In this document: positions 16,663 to 25,489 of the stretch, one piece after another | Layout of the letters: every line of letters starts with the position of its first letter | Numbering within the stretch: position 1 is the first letter of the stretch | Origin: Actinomycetes bacterium | Lineage (GTDB): Bacteria > Actinomycetota > Acidimicrobiia > Acidimicrobiales > RAAP-2 | DNA: 64,000 nt | Assembly: GCA_021806045.1 (NCBI GenBank) | Contig: JAJZDI010000005.1 | Span: 62,001-126,000 of the forward strand | Direction of reading: 5' to 3' | Notes under the pieces: model-generated | Seen by the model: only the letters and a program-made list of their open reading frames with translations | Databases searched by the model: none | Told to the model about the DNA's origin: nothing | Translations under genes and position numbers: made by a program

Positions 16663-18287
16663 GTGACCCGGCCGCGTGGGGATGGGCCGAGCAGCTCTTC
16701 GACCTGTTGGAGGAAGGCGTCGTCGTGGTCGACGGCGACGAGCGGATCCAGGTGTGGAACGCAGGAGCGGAGCGGACGCTCGGGCGCCAGGCCTCCCAGG
16801 TGGTCGGGCGGCGGATCGACACCGTGTTCGACCCGTCGTCGGTGGCCGTGATCCGGGGCATGCTGGCCGCCTGCCCCACCACCCGACCCCCTGTCGGCGA
16901 CCCGTCGCGGCTCGGCCCCTTCCCCGTGTCGGAGACCCGCGACGCCCACCAGCGCCCCGACGGCCGGCGGGTGGCCATCGAATGGACCTGCTACCCGGTC
17001 TTCCACTCTGACGGGGAGTTCTTCGGCGTAGCGGCCGTCGTCGCGGACGTGAGCGCGGTGACGGTGGCGGACAAGCAGCGCGCCGCCCTGTCCCGGCTCA
17101 GCACCAGGGCGCTGGGGGCCGGCGCGGCGCGTGAGGTGCTCGACCTCGCCGTGGCCGCCGTGGCGGAGGCGCTCGACGTGGCCTACGTCTCGCTGCTCGA
17201 GATGGTGCCCGAGCGGGACGAGTTCGTGCTGGTGGCCACGCACGGTTGGGAGCACGCAGAGCTCGGCGTGACCACCATCAAGCTGGCCGAGGGGGCCCAG
17301 TCGGTGGTGGCGCTCACGACCGACGGCCCGGTCGTCTCGGAGAACGTGTGGTCGGATCCCCGCTTCAACCCGTCGGTGCTGTTGCGCAGCTTCCAGCGCC
17401 GGGTGGGGGCGAGCGCCATGGTCGCCATCCGTGCCGGTGGGCGGCCGTGGGGTGTCCTGGCCGCCCACGACACGTCGAACCGTGCGTTCACCCGCGAAGA
17501 GCTCGACGTGTTCCAGACCATCGCCAACGTGGTGGCGACCGTGGTCGAGCGTGAGCAGTCGGGTCGGCAGTCGATCGACGACGACCGGCAGCTGCAGCTC
17601 GAGATGGTCGGCAAGATCGCCACCGGTGTGGCGCACGACCTGAACAACGTCCTCTCGGGCATCGACGCACTGGCCGCGCTGGCAGCCGACGACATGGAGC
17701 TCACCCCGGGGCTGTCCGAGATCCTCGAGCACATCCGGGCCGAGGTCGACATCGGGCATGCCATCGTCTCCCAGGTGGTCGAGTTCACCAACCTTGTCGC
17801 CTCCGACGACGTTCCCGTCGAGCTGGCGGAGTTCCTCGACGAGCTCGTCCGGCGCCTGGCCCGCACGGTGCCGGCCGGCGTATCCCTCCGGTTCCGGCCC
17901 ACCGGGCAGCCGATCACCGTCGCCGTCGGCGCGGTCACCGTCCACCGGATCGTGACCAACCTGGTCACCAACGCTGTGGCCGCGCTGTCCGGCAGTGGCA
18001 CCGTCCGGGTCGAGGCGTCCGTCGAGACCGTCACCGTCGTGACCTCGGTCGATCGGGAGCTGTCCTCGGGCCGGTGGGCACGGATCGACGTGATCGACGA
18101 CGGACCCGGCATCGACCCCGACCTGTTGGAGCGGGTGTTCGATCCCACGTTCACCACCAAAGCGGGCGGCATGGGCCTGGGTCTCACCCAGGTCCTGGGG
18201 TTGACCACCCGGTATGGCGGGCGGGCCCAGTTGGAGCGCCGACCCGAGGGGGGGATGATCGCCTCGGTGTGGCTGCCGACGGTGTGA
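16659..18287 (+). CDS. Cytoplasmic PAS-GAF histidine kinase
   Basis: 542 residues without membrane helices. PAS domain about 11-135, GAF domain about 150-298, then a kinase core with phospho-acceptor His326 (GVAHDLNNVLSG, the HWE/NtrB-like H-box style), N-box NLVTNAVAAL, G1 DDGPGI and G2 GMGLGL. GTG 16659 overlaps the ridA stop. The nearest regulator gene (18298, opposite strand) encodes a GlnR-like protein lacking a phosphoacceptor, so it is not a convincing partner; the kinase is effectively orphan in this window. Confidence 0.87.
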   Translation: MSDPAAWGWAEQLFDLLEEGVVVVDGDERIQVWNAGAERTLGRQASQVVGRRIDTVFDPSSVAVIRGMLAACPTTRPPVGDPSRLGPFPVSETRDAHQRPDGRRVAIEWTCYPVFHSDGEFFGVAAVVADVSAVTVADKQRAALSRLSTRALGAGAAREVLDLAVAAVAEALDVAYVSLLEMVPERDEFVLVATHGWEHAELGVTTIKLAEGAQSVVALTTDGPVVSENVWSDPRFNPSVLLRSFQRRVGASAMVAIRAGGRPWGVLAAHDTSNRAFTREELDVFQTIANVVATVVEREQSGRQSIDDDRQLQLEMVGKIATGVAHDLNNVLSGIDALAALAADDMELTPGLSEILEHIRAEVDIGHAIVSQVVEFTNLVASDDVPVELAEFLDELVRRLARTVPAGVSLRFRPTGQPITVAVGAVTVHRIVTNLVTNAVAALSGSGTVRVEASVETVTVVTSVDRELSSGRWARIDVIDDGPGIDPDLLERVFDPTFTTKAGGMGLGLTQVLGLTTRYGGRAQLERRPEGGMIASVWLPTV

Positions 18288-18297
18288 GGCTGTCCGA

Positions 18298-18978
18298 TCA
18301 GGGCGACCAGGTCGTCTGGCCGAAGCGGTAGCCGACGGACCGGACCGTCTGGATGAGCGAGGCGTGCTCCTCGCCCAGCTTGGCCCGAAGCCGCCGGATG
18401 TGCACATCGACGGTGCGGGCCCCCCCGTAGTACTCGTAGCCCCACACCCGGCTGAGGAGGGTCTCCCTCGTGAACACCTTGCCCGGTCGCGCGGCCAGGA
18501 ACCGGAGCAGTTCGTACTCCATGTAGGTGAGGTCGAGCACGCGACCGGCCACGGCGGCCTGGTAGGTCTCCAGGTTGAGGACGAGGGGGCCGTGCTCCAG
18601 CAGTTCGGACCGCAGCCCGCGGCCCGTCCGCCAGAAGAGGTGGGCCAGCCGGACGGTGAGCTCGTCGGGATTGACCGGGTCGAGGCACAGGTCGTCGAAG
18701 AGGTCCTCACGTAGTTCGAGGTCGGCCAACTGGCCGGGACCCACGATCACGATGACGGGCGCGAGCGGCACCTCGCGCGAGCGGACGGACCGGCACAGGG
18801 CGAACGCACCGGCGGGATCGTCGCATGCCGAGATGACGGCGCCGGCCCACCCGTCCTCGGGCTCGAGGCCTGCTGCCTGGTCGGGCCCGTCGACGGCCCG
18901 CCACGGGTAGCCGGCCCGCTCCAGCACGCCGGCGACCACCGACGGGAGCGGATCGGGGAAGCAGAGCAGCGGTTCCAT
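18298..18978 (-). CDS. glnR: GlnR-type atypical OmpR-family regulator of nitrogen metabolism
   Basis: 226 residues. The C-terminal winged helix (about 130-224; AGRVLDLTYMEYELL, VWGYEYYGGARTVDVH, TVRSVGYRFG) closely matches actinobacterial GlnR as I remember it. The receiver-like N-terminus lacks the chemistry of a phosphorylated regulator: beta-3 reads AVISACDDP with Ser where the Asp should be, and the lysine position reads LCLDPVNP. GlnR is known to work without a cognate kinase. Two glutamine synthetase genes follow immediately upstream on the same strand, the classic GlnR targets, and a candidate site precedes glnII. Confidence 0.8.
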   Translation of the reverse strand: MEPLLCFPDPLPSVVAGVLERAGYPWRAVDGPDQAAGLEPEDGWAGAVISACDDPAGAFALCRSVRSREVPLAPVIVIVGPGQLADLELREDLFDDLCLDPVNPDELTVRLAHLFWRTGRGLRSELLEHGPLVLNLETYQAAVAGRVLDLTYMEYELLRFLAARPGKVFTRETLLSRVWGYEYYGGARTVDVHIRRLRAKLGEEHASLIQTVRSVGYRFGQTTWSP

Positions 18979-19051
18979 GTGGGGCCTGCCTCCTTCCGTG
19001 TGTCCGGGTCTCGTCGGGTGTGGTGGGGTGTCGGGTGTCGGGTGCCGGCGC

Positions 19052-20404
19052 TCAGAGCAGGGGCAGGTAACGGTCGAGCTCGAACGGGGTCACCTGCGAC
19101 GTGTAGGCGGACCATTCGGCCCGCTTGTTGCGCAGGAACCACTCGAAGACGTGGTCGCCCAGCGTGGTGGCGACCAGCTCGGATCTCGACATGGCCGAGA
19201 GCGCCTCGTCGAGGCTGGCGGGCAGGTGGACGATGCCCTCCGCCGCCAGGTCCTCCGGTGTCAGGTCGAAGAGGTTGGCACGGGCCTCGCCGGGCAGGTC
19301 GTAGCCCTTGGTGATGCCCTCGAGCCCGGCGGCCAGGATGACGGCGAAGGCGAGGTAGGGGTTGCACGCGCTGTCCGGCGCCCGGTACTCGATCCGGGTC
19401 GACTCCGGCTTCGACGCCTTGACCACCGGCACCCGAACCAGGGCCGAGCGGTTGTTGTGTGCCCACGACACGTGCACGGGGGCCTCGTAGCCGGCGACCA
19501 GGCGCTTGTAGGAGTTGACCCACTGGTTGGTGATCGCCGTGATCTCGCCGGCGTGGTGGAGGAGGCCGGCGATGAACTGACGGGCCAGTTCCGAAAGGCC
19601 GTGCGGCGCACCCGGCTCCACGAACGCGTTCTCCTCGCCCCGGAACAGCGACAGGTGGGTGTGCATGCCCGAGCCCTGCACCCCGGCCAGCGGCTTGGGC
19701 ATGAAGCTGGCGTGGACGCCCTGCTGGCGGGCCAGCTCCTTGACCACCTGGCGAACGGTCATCACCGTGTCAGCCATGGTGAGGGCGTCGGTGTAGCGGA
19801 GGTCGATCTCGTGCTGGCTGGGTGCATCCTCGTGCTGGGCGTGCTCGACGGGGATGCCCATCTCCTCCAACGTGAGCACCGTCTGCTGGCGGATGGTCGA
19901 GGCGCGGTCGGCGGCGGTCAGCTCGAAGTAGGACCCGGAGTCGAGCCCGCGGGGAGGTCGCGAGGCGTCACTGTCCTCGAAGTAGAAGAACTCGATCTCC
20001 GGTGCGGCGAAGAAGGTCAGTCCCGCGTCGCGTGCACGTCCGAGGGTACGGCGGAGCACGTGCCGCGGGCAGCCCTGGAATGGCGTGCCGTCGAGGTCGA
20101 AGATGTCGCAGAAGACGCGGGCGACCGGAGCGCCGTCGGGCTCCCGCCCCCCGGTTCCGTGCCAGGGGAGGAGCTGGAACGTGGTGGCGTCCGGGCGGGC
20201 GAGGACGTCGCTCTCCTGGACCCTGCTGAAGCCGTCGATGGCCGATCCATCGAAGGTCATCCCCTCCTCGAGGGCGTTCTCCAGCTCGGCCGGCGTGATC
20301 GAGAACGTCTTCGGCGTGCCCAGCACGTCGGTGAACCACAGCTGGACGAACCGGATCCCGCGCTCTTCCACCGTCCGGAGGACGTACTCGCCCTGGCTGT
20401 CCAT
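19052..20404 (-). CDS. glnA: Glutamine synthetase, GSI type, Phe at the adenylylation position
   Basis: 450 residues. Converts glutamate, ammonia and ATP to glutamine. GSI signatures: MTFDGSAIDGFSRVQESD, PEIEFFYF, EHAQHEDAPSQHEID, GSGMHTHLSLF, NNRSALVRVP and EYRAPDSACNPYLAFA. Length fits the GSI-alpha/GlnA4-like group rather than the ~470-residue GSI-beta. At the site where GSI-beta has an adenylylated Tyr (NLYDLP), this protein has Phe379 (NLFDLTPED), so GlnE-type control is excluded. ATG 20404 (MDSQGEY) is chosen over a 16-residue longer frame. Upstream of glnR on the same strand. A gamma-glutamyl-amine ligase activity, as for some GlnA paralogues, cannot be excluded. Confidence 0.88.
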   Translation of the reverse strand: MDSQGEYVLRTVEERGIRFVQLWFTDVLGTPKTFSITPAELENALEEGMTFDGSAIDGFSRVQESDVLARPDATTFQLLPWHGTGGREPDGAPVARVFCDIFDLDGTPFQGCPRHVLRRTLGRARDAGLTFFAAPEIEFFYFEDSDASRPPRGLDSGSYFELTAADRASTIRQQTVLTLEEMGIPVEHAQHEDAPSQHEIDLRYTDALTMADTVMTVRQVVKELARQQGVHASFMPKPLAGVQGSGMHTHLSLFRGEENAFVEPGAPHGLSELARQFIAGLLHHAGEITAITNQWVNSYKRLVAGYEAPVHVSWAHNNRSALVRVPVVKASKPESTRIEYRAPDSACNPYLAFAVILAAGLEGITKGYDLPGEARANLFDLTPEDLAAEGIVHLPASLDEALSAMSRSELVATTLGDHVFEWFLRNKRAEWSAYTSQVTPFELDRYLPLL

Positions 20405-20501
20405 GTGCTCATGCCTCCCGGTGGCAGGGGTGCCGGACCTTCGGTCCGCCACCCGCGATTGTCGCAGGTCGATCCCGGCCGTGAGCCGGGACGGTGGTGG
20501 A

Positions 20502-20539
20502 ACGAGAGGAGCCGGGCCCGGGGGCCCGGCTCCTCTCGT
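20502..20539 (-). terminator. Strong hairpin terminator after glnII
   Basis: A perfect 18-bp inverted repeat with a 2-base centre (arms start ACGAGAGGAGCC and end GGCTCCTCTCGT), 57 bases past the glnII stop and about 100 bases before the next synthetase gene. It should separate the two synthetase transcripts or attenuate read-through. Confidence 0.75.
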
Positions 20540-20596
20540 CGATTGGTCCGACCGGCGTCCCCGGGCGGGCCGCCGGGTCGTCGGACGGGAACCGCC

Positions 20597-21604
20597 TCAG
20601 CCCTCGATGGCGCTGCAGACGGTGTTGGTGATCAGCCGGCTGACCACGTAGGGGTCCATGTTGGCGTTCGGCCGCCGGTCCTCGAGGTAGCCCTTGCGGT
20701 CCTTCGCCACCTGCCACGGGATCCGGATGGATGCACCCCGGTCCGAGGTCCCGTAGCTGAACTGGGTGTAGTGGGCGGTCTCGTGGTGGCCGGTGAGCCG
20801 GTCCTCGATCCCGATGCCGTAGTTGTTGACGTGCTCGTCGACGTTCTTCCCGATCGCCTCGCAGGCGGCGATGATGTGGTCCCAACCGCCCTCCTCGCGC
20901 ATCGGCTTGATGGAGAAGTTCGTGTGGGCACCGGCGCCGTTCCAGTCGCCCAGGATCGGCTTCGGCTCCAGGGTGGCGAACACGCCGAAGTCCTCGGCGA
21001 TGCGGAAGAGGAGCCAGCGGGCCACCCACAGCTGATCACCGATCAGCGGCGGGGGCAGGATCCCGATCTGGAACTCCCACTGACCCATCATCACCTCGGC
21101 GTTGGTGCCCTCGATGGCCAGACCGGCCTGCAGACAGGCGGCGGTGTGGCGCTCGACGATGTCACGGCCGGGCATCTTGTCGCCGCCCACGCCGCAGTAG
21201 TACGGGCCCTGGGGGGCCGGGTAGCCGGCGGTGGGCCAGCCGAGGGGCCGCCCCTCCTTGAAGAAGGTGTACTCCTGCTCGATGCCGAACCACGGCTCGT
21301 AGGAGGCGTACTTCTCGGCGACCTCGACGCAGGCGGCCCGGGTGTTGGTCGGGTGGGGGGTGAAGTCGGTGTGGAGCACCTCGCACATGACCAGCACGTC
21401 CTCAGGTCCCCGCAGGGGGTCCGGGCAGACGAAGACCGGGTTGAGGACGCAGTCGGAGTCACTGCCCTCGGCCTGGTTGGTGCTCGACCCGTCGAACCCC
21501 CAGATGCCCGGCTCCTTGCCGTCGGCGACGATCTTCGTCTTGCTCCGCAGGAGAGGCGACGGCTCCGTACCGTCGATCCAGATGTACTCCGCTTGGTATG
21601 GCAC
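20597..21604 (-). CDS. glnII: Glutamine synthetase type II (eukaryotic-like)
   Basis: 335 residues, the normal GSII length. Signatures include WGFDGSSTNQAEGSDSD, PWFGIEQEYTFF, GWPTAGYPAPQGPYYCGVG, GDWNGAGAHTNFS and the RP/DRRPNANMDPY C-terminal region. GSII enzymes are decameric, not adenylylated, and in Streptomyces and Frankia are GlnR-controlled. GTG 21604 is picked because GAGGAG lies five bases upstream; a second GTG six bases earlier would overlap that site. About 115 bases upstream is a row of four GlnR-like half-sites. Confidence 0.93.
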   Translation of the reverse strand: MPYQAEYIWIDGTEPSPLLRSKTKIVADGKEPGIWGFDGSSTNQAEGSDSDCVLNPVFVCPDPLRGPEDVLVMCEVLHTDFTPHPTNTRAACVEVAEKYASYEPWFGIEQEYTFFKEGRPLGWPTAGYPAPQGPYYCGVGGDKMPGRDIVERHTAACLQAGLAIEGTNAEVMMGQWEFQIGILPPPLIGDQLWVARWLLFRIAEDFGVFATLEPKPILGDWNGAGAHTNFSIKPMREEGGWDHIIAACEAIGKNVDEHVNNYGIGIEDRLTGHHETAHYTQFSYGTSDRGASIRIPWQVAKDRKGYLEDRRPNANMDPYVVSRLITNTVCSAIEG

Positions 21605-21718
21605 TCGCACTCCTCTGCTCGTCCGTTTGATGATGATCGGCGCCGCCGGTCGTGGACCGGGGGGCCGGACCCGCCGGGGTGCGGACCCCCGACGAGGCAC
21701 CCAGCCTGCCAGATCGGC

Positions 21719-21756
21719 GTGTCCCGGCTGTTTCCCGTATGTAAATACTGCGTGAA
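21719..21756 (-). promoter_or_regulatory. Candidate GlnR binding site upstream of glnII
   Basis: Four 5-base half-sites at exact 11-base intervals. Read toward glnII they are TTCAC (21756-21752), TTTAC (21745-21741), GAAAC (21734-21730) and GACAC (21723-21719), each ending in AC. The Streptomyces GlnR box is gTnAC-n6-GaAAC repeated, so spacing agrees exactly and sequence agrees in 4-5 bases per half-site. The patch is AT-rich compared with its surroundings. Confidence 0.55.
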
Positions 21757-21858
21757 CAGGCGGCCGCGCGCCAGGTGGCCTCCCGGGGGACGCGAATTCC
21801 ATGGGCCGGCCGGCCCCGGGCTCCTGGGGGCCGGCGACCCGCCGGTAGGCTGCTGCCC

Positions 21859-23592
21859 ATGTCGAGGGTGCGGTTGGCGCTGTGCCAGCTCAACAGCGTC
21901 GTCGGCGATCTCGACGGCAACGCGGCTCGTATCGTCGAGGCGCTGGCGGAGGCCGAAGCGGCAGGGGCGGACATCGCCGTCTTCCCCGAACTGAGCATCA
22001 CCGGGTACCCCCCCGAGGACCTGGTCGAGCGCCCGGCGTTCGTGGCCGCGAACCTGATCGCACTGGACGAGGTGGTGCGGGCCACCGGCCGGTGCGCCGC
22101 AGTGATCGGGTTCGTGGACCGGATCGGTGAGCGGGGCAGGGCCAACGCGGCAGCGCTTGCCGTCGAGGGCCGGGTGGTGGCCAGCTACCACAAGCGGATC
22201 CTGCCGAACTACGGCGTCTTCGACGAGCAGCGCTGGTTCGCACCGGGGACGAGCCCGGTCGAGACGTTCGTGGTGGCCGGGGTGACCGGCGCCCTGTCGG
22301 TGTGCGAGGACGTGTGGGTGCGCGGCGGTCCGGTGGCTGCACAAGCGGTCGCCGGCGCCCGGCTGATCTGCAACATCAACGCGTCGCCGTACTCGGCCGG
22401 GCGGCGCGACGACCGCCTGGCCATGCTCCGGGAGCGGGTCGAGGAGACGGGCTGCACGATCGCTTACGTCAACCAGGTCGGCGGCCAGGACGAGCTGGTG
22501 TTCGACGGCGGGTCGATGGTGGTGGCCCCGGACGGGACCCTGGTGGCCTCGGCCCGCCAGTTCGTCGAGGAGATCCTGGTGGCCGACGTCGACGTGCCGG
22601 ACCAGCCGGCCCGCCCGGCCCACCCGGACGGCGGTAGCGGGGCCCGCCGGCCGCCCTCGGTCGTCGTGACCACCGCCACGCGGGGCACGGGTTCCCTGCC
22701 GGGCACGGTCGCCGACGTGCCCCGGGCCGATGCCGAGGTCTACGACGCACTCGTCCTCGGCACGAGGGACTACGTCCGGAAGAACGGTTTCACCGACGCC
22801 GTCATCGGTCTGTCGGGCGGCATCGACTCCTCCCTGGTGGCCGTGGTGGCGACCGACGCGCTCGGATCCGAGCACGTGCACGGTGTGGCCATGCCGTCGC
22901 GCTACTCCAGCGAGGGGTCGGTCGCCGATGCCGCGACGTTGGCGGCCAACCTGGGGATCGACCTGGTGACGGTGCCCATCGAGCCGGCGCACGGTGTCTT
23001 CGGCGAGATGCTCGCCGCCGTGCTCGGCACGGAGCCGGCCGGCCTGACCGACGAGAACCTCCAGTCACGGATCCGGGGCGTCCTCCTCATGGCGATCTCC
23101 AACGCCACCGGCCGTATCGTCCTCACCACCGGCAACAAGTCGGAGATGGCGACGGGGTACTCCACGCTCTACGGCGACTCCGCCGGAGGGTTCGCCGTCA
23201 TCAAGGACGTCCCGAAGACACTGGTCTACGCACTGTGCCGCTACCGGAACGCCATCGCCGGAGGTGAGCTGGTGCCCGCCGCGGTGCTGGAGAAGCCACC
23301 GTCCGCGGAGTTGCGCCCCGACCAGCGCGATGTGCAGTCCCTCCCCCCCTACGAGGTCCTCGATCCCGTGCTGGCCGGGTACGTGGAGGGGGACCGCTCG
23401 GTGGAGGAGCTGGTGGCCGAGGGGTTCGACCCCGACGTCGCCGCCCGGGTGGCCGACCTGGTCGACCGGGCCGAGTACAAGCGACGCCAGATGCCCCCGG
23501 GGGTCCGCATCACGACGAAGGCGTTCGGCAAGGATCGGCGCATGCCGATCACCAACCGCTACCACGGCACGGCGCCCGGGGCCGACCGGTGA
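21859..23592 (+). CDS. nadE: Glutamine-dependent NAD+ synthetase
   Basis: 577 residues. N-terminal nitrilase-type glutaminase (about 1-265) with triad Glu44 (FPELSITGY), Lys in YHKRILPNYG and Cys in SVCEDVW; C-terminal NAD synthetase with the PPi loop SGGIDSS near 319, LTTGNKSE and KDRRMPITNRY. It amidates deamido-NAD using glutamine. The glutaminase domain makes it depend on the product of the adjacent glutamine synthetases. ATG 21859; the stop overlaps the next gene by four bases. Confidence 0.95.
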   Translation: MSRVRLALCQLNSVVGDLDGNAARIVEALAEAEAAGADIAVFPELSITGYPPEDLVERPAFVAANLIALDEVVRATGRCAAVIGFVDRIGERGRANAAALAVEGRVVASYHKRILPNYGVFDEQRWFAPGTSPVETFVVAGVTGALSVCEDVWVRGGPVAAQAVAGARLICNINASPYSAGRRDDRLAMLRERVEETGCTIAYVNQVGGQDELVFDGGSMVVAPDGTLVASARQFVEEILVADVDVPDQPARPAHPDGGSGARRPPSVVVTTATRGTGSLPGTVADVPRADAEVYDALVLGTRDYVRKNGFTDAVIGLSGGIDSSLVAVVATDALGSEHVHGVAMPSRYSSEGSVADAATLAANLGIDLVTVPIEPAHGVFGEMLAAVLGTEPAGLTDENLQSRIRGVLLMAISNATGRIVLTTGNKSEMATGYSTLYGDSAGGFAVIKDVPKTLVYALCRYRNAIAGGELVPAAVLEKPPSAELRPDQRDVQSLPPYEVLDPVLAGYVEGDRSVEELVAEGFDPDVAARVADLVDRAEYKRRQMPPGVRITTKAFGKDRRMPITNRYHGTAPGADR

Positions 23593-24233
23593 CCGTCCCC
23601 GGGGCGCGCCCGGACGGGGCCGGCGCCACGTTCCTCACCCTCACCGAGAGCGCCCGGCGGGCGGGTGCCGCACGGTGGGTGGAGAGCCGGCTGTTCGCCG
23701 TCACCGGCGGGTGGGCGACCTCGGCGCCCCTGCCGGCGGCCCAGGTCCACTTCGCCGGGCAGAGTGCCCACCATGCCAGGCACGCCGAGCTGTGGCGCCA
23801 GCGCATCCCCGTCCTCGCCTGGGTCGACCCCGATGCGCTCACCATCGCACCGTCCGGCCCCGTCGAGGCCGCCCTCGACCGCCTGGTGGGGATCGCGGGG
23901 GGTGACGGAGCGGGAGGGGAGAACGGCAGCCCTGGCGCGCTGCCCCTCCTGGCCGGGCTGGCCCGGGTGGTCCTTCCCCGGTTGGTCGTCAGTTACCAGC
24001 GCCACCGCGCCCGGTGCTCACAGGTGGCCGACGGCCCGGTGATCGACACCCTCGACGTCGTGCTCGCCGACACGGTCGACGACTGGCGGCGCTGTGAGGG
24101 GATGGTGCAGGAACTGGCGGTCCGGCCGCACGATCTGGCCGCAGTCCACCAATTCGTCGACGACCTGGAGCGCCTGTTGGTCCAGGTGGAGGGGGCTCCG
24201 GGGCTGCTCGAGCCGTTGCGCCACGGTGGGTGA
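23589..24233 (+). CDS. Unrecognised protein, possibly helical-bundle
   Basis: 214 residues, GTG start overlapping the nadE stop (GTGA), so it is co-translated with nadE. I recognise no family with confidence. The sequence is largely helical, with HxxE/H-rich stretches such as HFAGQSAHHARHAELW and WRRCEGMVQEL spaced as in ferritin-like bundles, and a Gly-rich loop near residue 105. No signal peptide or membrane helix. The coupling to nadE is the only functional clue. Confidence 0.7.
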   Translation: MTVPGARPDGAGATFLTLTESARRAGAARWVESRLFAVTGGWATSAPLPAAQVHFAGQSAHHARHAELWRQRIPVLAWVDPDALTIAPSGPVEAALDRLVGIAGGDGAGGENGSPGALPLLAGLARVVLPRLVVSYQRHRARCSQVADGPVIDTLDVVLADTVDDWRRCEGMVQELAVRPHDLAAVHQFVDDLERLLVQVEGAPGLLEPLRHGG

Positions 24234-24261
24234 GCACAGGGAGGCGTGCCAGGACGGCGTC

Positions 24262-24307
24262 CCCTCCGTGGCCGGGTCTGGTCGCCCTCCGTGGACGGGT
24301 CTGGTCG
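24262..24307 (+). repeat. Tandem 23-bp direct repeat upstream of sigma gene
   Basis: Two adjacent 23-base copies (24262-24284 and 24285-24307) beginning ccctccgtgg and ending gggtctggtcg, differing at one base. They lie in the 213-base gap before the sigma factor gene and could be duplicated regulator sites or a chance duplication. Confidence 0.85.
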
Positions 24308-24446
24308 GAGGACTTGACGCGTTCGGTAAACTTCGAGTGCGGCACGTTGCGCCCGTTGGGCGTTCGGATGAGCCACCCGCCGGATAGAGGAGCCAGGTTG
24401 CCCCCCACCATCAGGAACGGCGATCGGAAGGCGGGAGCCCACACCA

Positions 24447-25412
24447 GTGGGCCTGACGAAGGATTCGAGGACGTTGGCTAAGGAGCGGCTGGAGCGAGAT
24501 GACGAGGACCTGGTCCGGCTGTACCTGACGGACATCGGCCAGTACCCGCTTCTCACCAAGGACGACGAGGTCCGGCTGGCCCAGGCCATCGAGGCAGGGC
24601 GCGAAGCGGATGCCGAGCTGGCGTCCGCCCCGAAAGGTCTGACCCCGGCCAAGAAGCGCGAGCTCCGTCGCACCGCGCTCCAGGGTGAGCACGCCCAGCA
24701 GACGTTCGTCCAGTCGAACCTGCGCCTCGTGGTGTCGATCGCGAAGAAGTACCAGGCGTCCGGCCTGCCCCTCCTCGACCTCATCCAGGAGGGGAACCTG
24801 GGGCTCATGCACGCCGTCGAGAAGTTTGACTGGCGCAAGGGGTTCAAGTTCTCCACCTACGCCACGTGGTGGATCCGACAGGCGATCACGCGGGGCATCG
24901 CCAACACGGGCAGGACCATCCGGCTGCCGGTGCACGCCGGCGACACTCTGGCCCGGGTGCAGAAGGCCCAGGCCCGCCTGGAGCTCAAGTTCGGCCGGCC
25001 GGCCACACTCGCCGAGCTGGGTGCCGAAGTGGAGATGCCCGAGGACAAGCTCGTCGAGGCCCTCCGCTTCCGGGCGGAGCCGTTGTCCCTCTCCGAGCCG
25101 CTCCGTGAGGACGGCGACGCCGAGCTCGGCGACGTGGTCGAGGACCGTTCCGCCGAGTCACCCTTCGAGGTGGCGGCCGTGTCCCTTCTGCCCGACGAGA
25201 TCGGCCGGCTCCTGTCCCCGCTCGACGAGCGTGAGCGGGAGATCCTCCGGCTGCGTTTCGGCCTGGATCGCGGTGAGCCGCGCACGCTCGAGGAGGTGGG
25301 CGAGCACTTCAACCTGACCCGGGAGCGGATCCGCCAGATCGAGGCCCGGGCCATGTCGAAGCTCCGCCACCCGTCGTCGGACACGGGGGCACGCGACCTG
25401 CTGACCGTCTGA
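24447..25412 (+). CDS. Sigma-70 family RNA polymerase sigma factor, group 1/2
   Basis: 321 residues. Region 1.2 (DLVRLYLTDIGQYPLL), region 2 (NLRLVVSIAKKYQ, LDLIQEGNLGLMHAVEKFDW, KFSTYATWWIRQAITR), region 3 and region 4 with helix-turn-helix LTRERIRQIEARAMSKLR are all present. There is no long acidic region 1.1, so it is of the SigB/HrdB-related group; whether principal or alternative cannot be told from one gene. GTG 24447 has GGGAG nine bases upstream; TTG 24474 after GAGGA is a realistic alternative start that would drop only nine residues. Confidence 0.9.
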   Translation: MGLTKDSRTLAKERLERDDEDLVRLYLTDIGQYPLLTKDDEVRLAQAIEAGREADAELASAPKGLTPAKKRELRRTALQGEHAQQTFVQSNLRLVVSIAKKYQASGLPLLDLIQEGNLGLMHAVEKFDWRKGFKFSTYATWWIRQAITRGIANTGRTIRLPVHAGDTLARVQKAQARLELKFGRPATLAELGAEVEMPEDKLVEALRFRAEPLSLSEPLREDGDAELGDVVEDRSAESPFEVAAVSLLPDEIGRLLSPLDEREREILRLRFGLDRGEPRTLEEVGEHFNLTRERIRQIEARAMSKLRHPSSDTGARDLLTV

Positions 25413-25424
25413 GGTCGGCAGCAG

Positions 25425-25441
25425 CCGCCCTCCGGGGGCGG
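25425..25441 (+). terminator. Short GC hairpin after sigma gene
   Basis: CCGCCC / GGGCGG with a 5-base loop, 12 bases after the sigma factor stop and between convergent genes. No T-tract. Plausible but weak. Confidence 0.35.
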
Positions 25442-25489
25442 ACGACCGCCGGCCCCTGCCGGGAGAGGTGCGCCAGCCGTTCGTCGTCG

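Noticed and set aside
18298-18978. Ordinary two-component regulator paired with the kinase at 16659
   Set aside because: It is convergent with the kinase, lacks the phosphoacceptor Asp and the Lys, and its DNA-binding domain matches GlnR.
20405-20596. GlnR box upstream of the GSI-type synthetase
   Set aside because: I looked for AC-ending half-sites with 11-base spacing and did not find a convincing row.
18977-21994. 1005-residue plus-strand ORF across the glutamine synthetase genes
   Set aside because: Antisense shadow of two well-supported synthetases; composition is the GC-skewed Gly/Val/Arg/Asp mix typical of reverse frames, with no domain.
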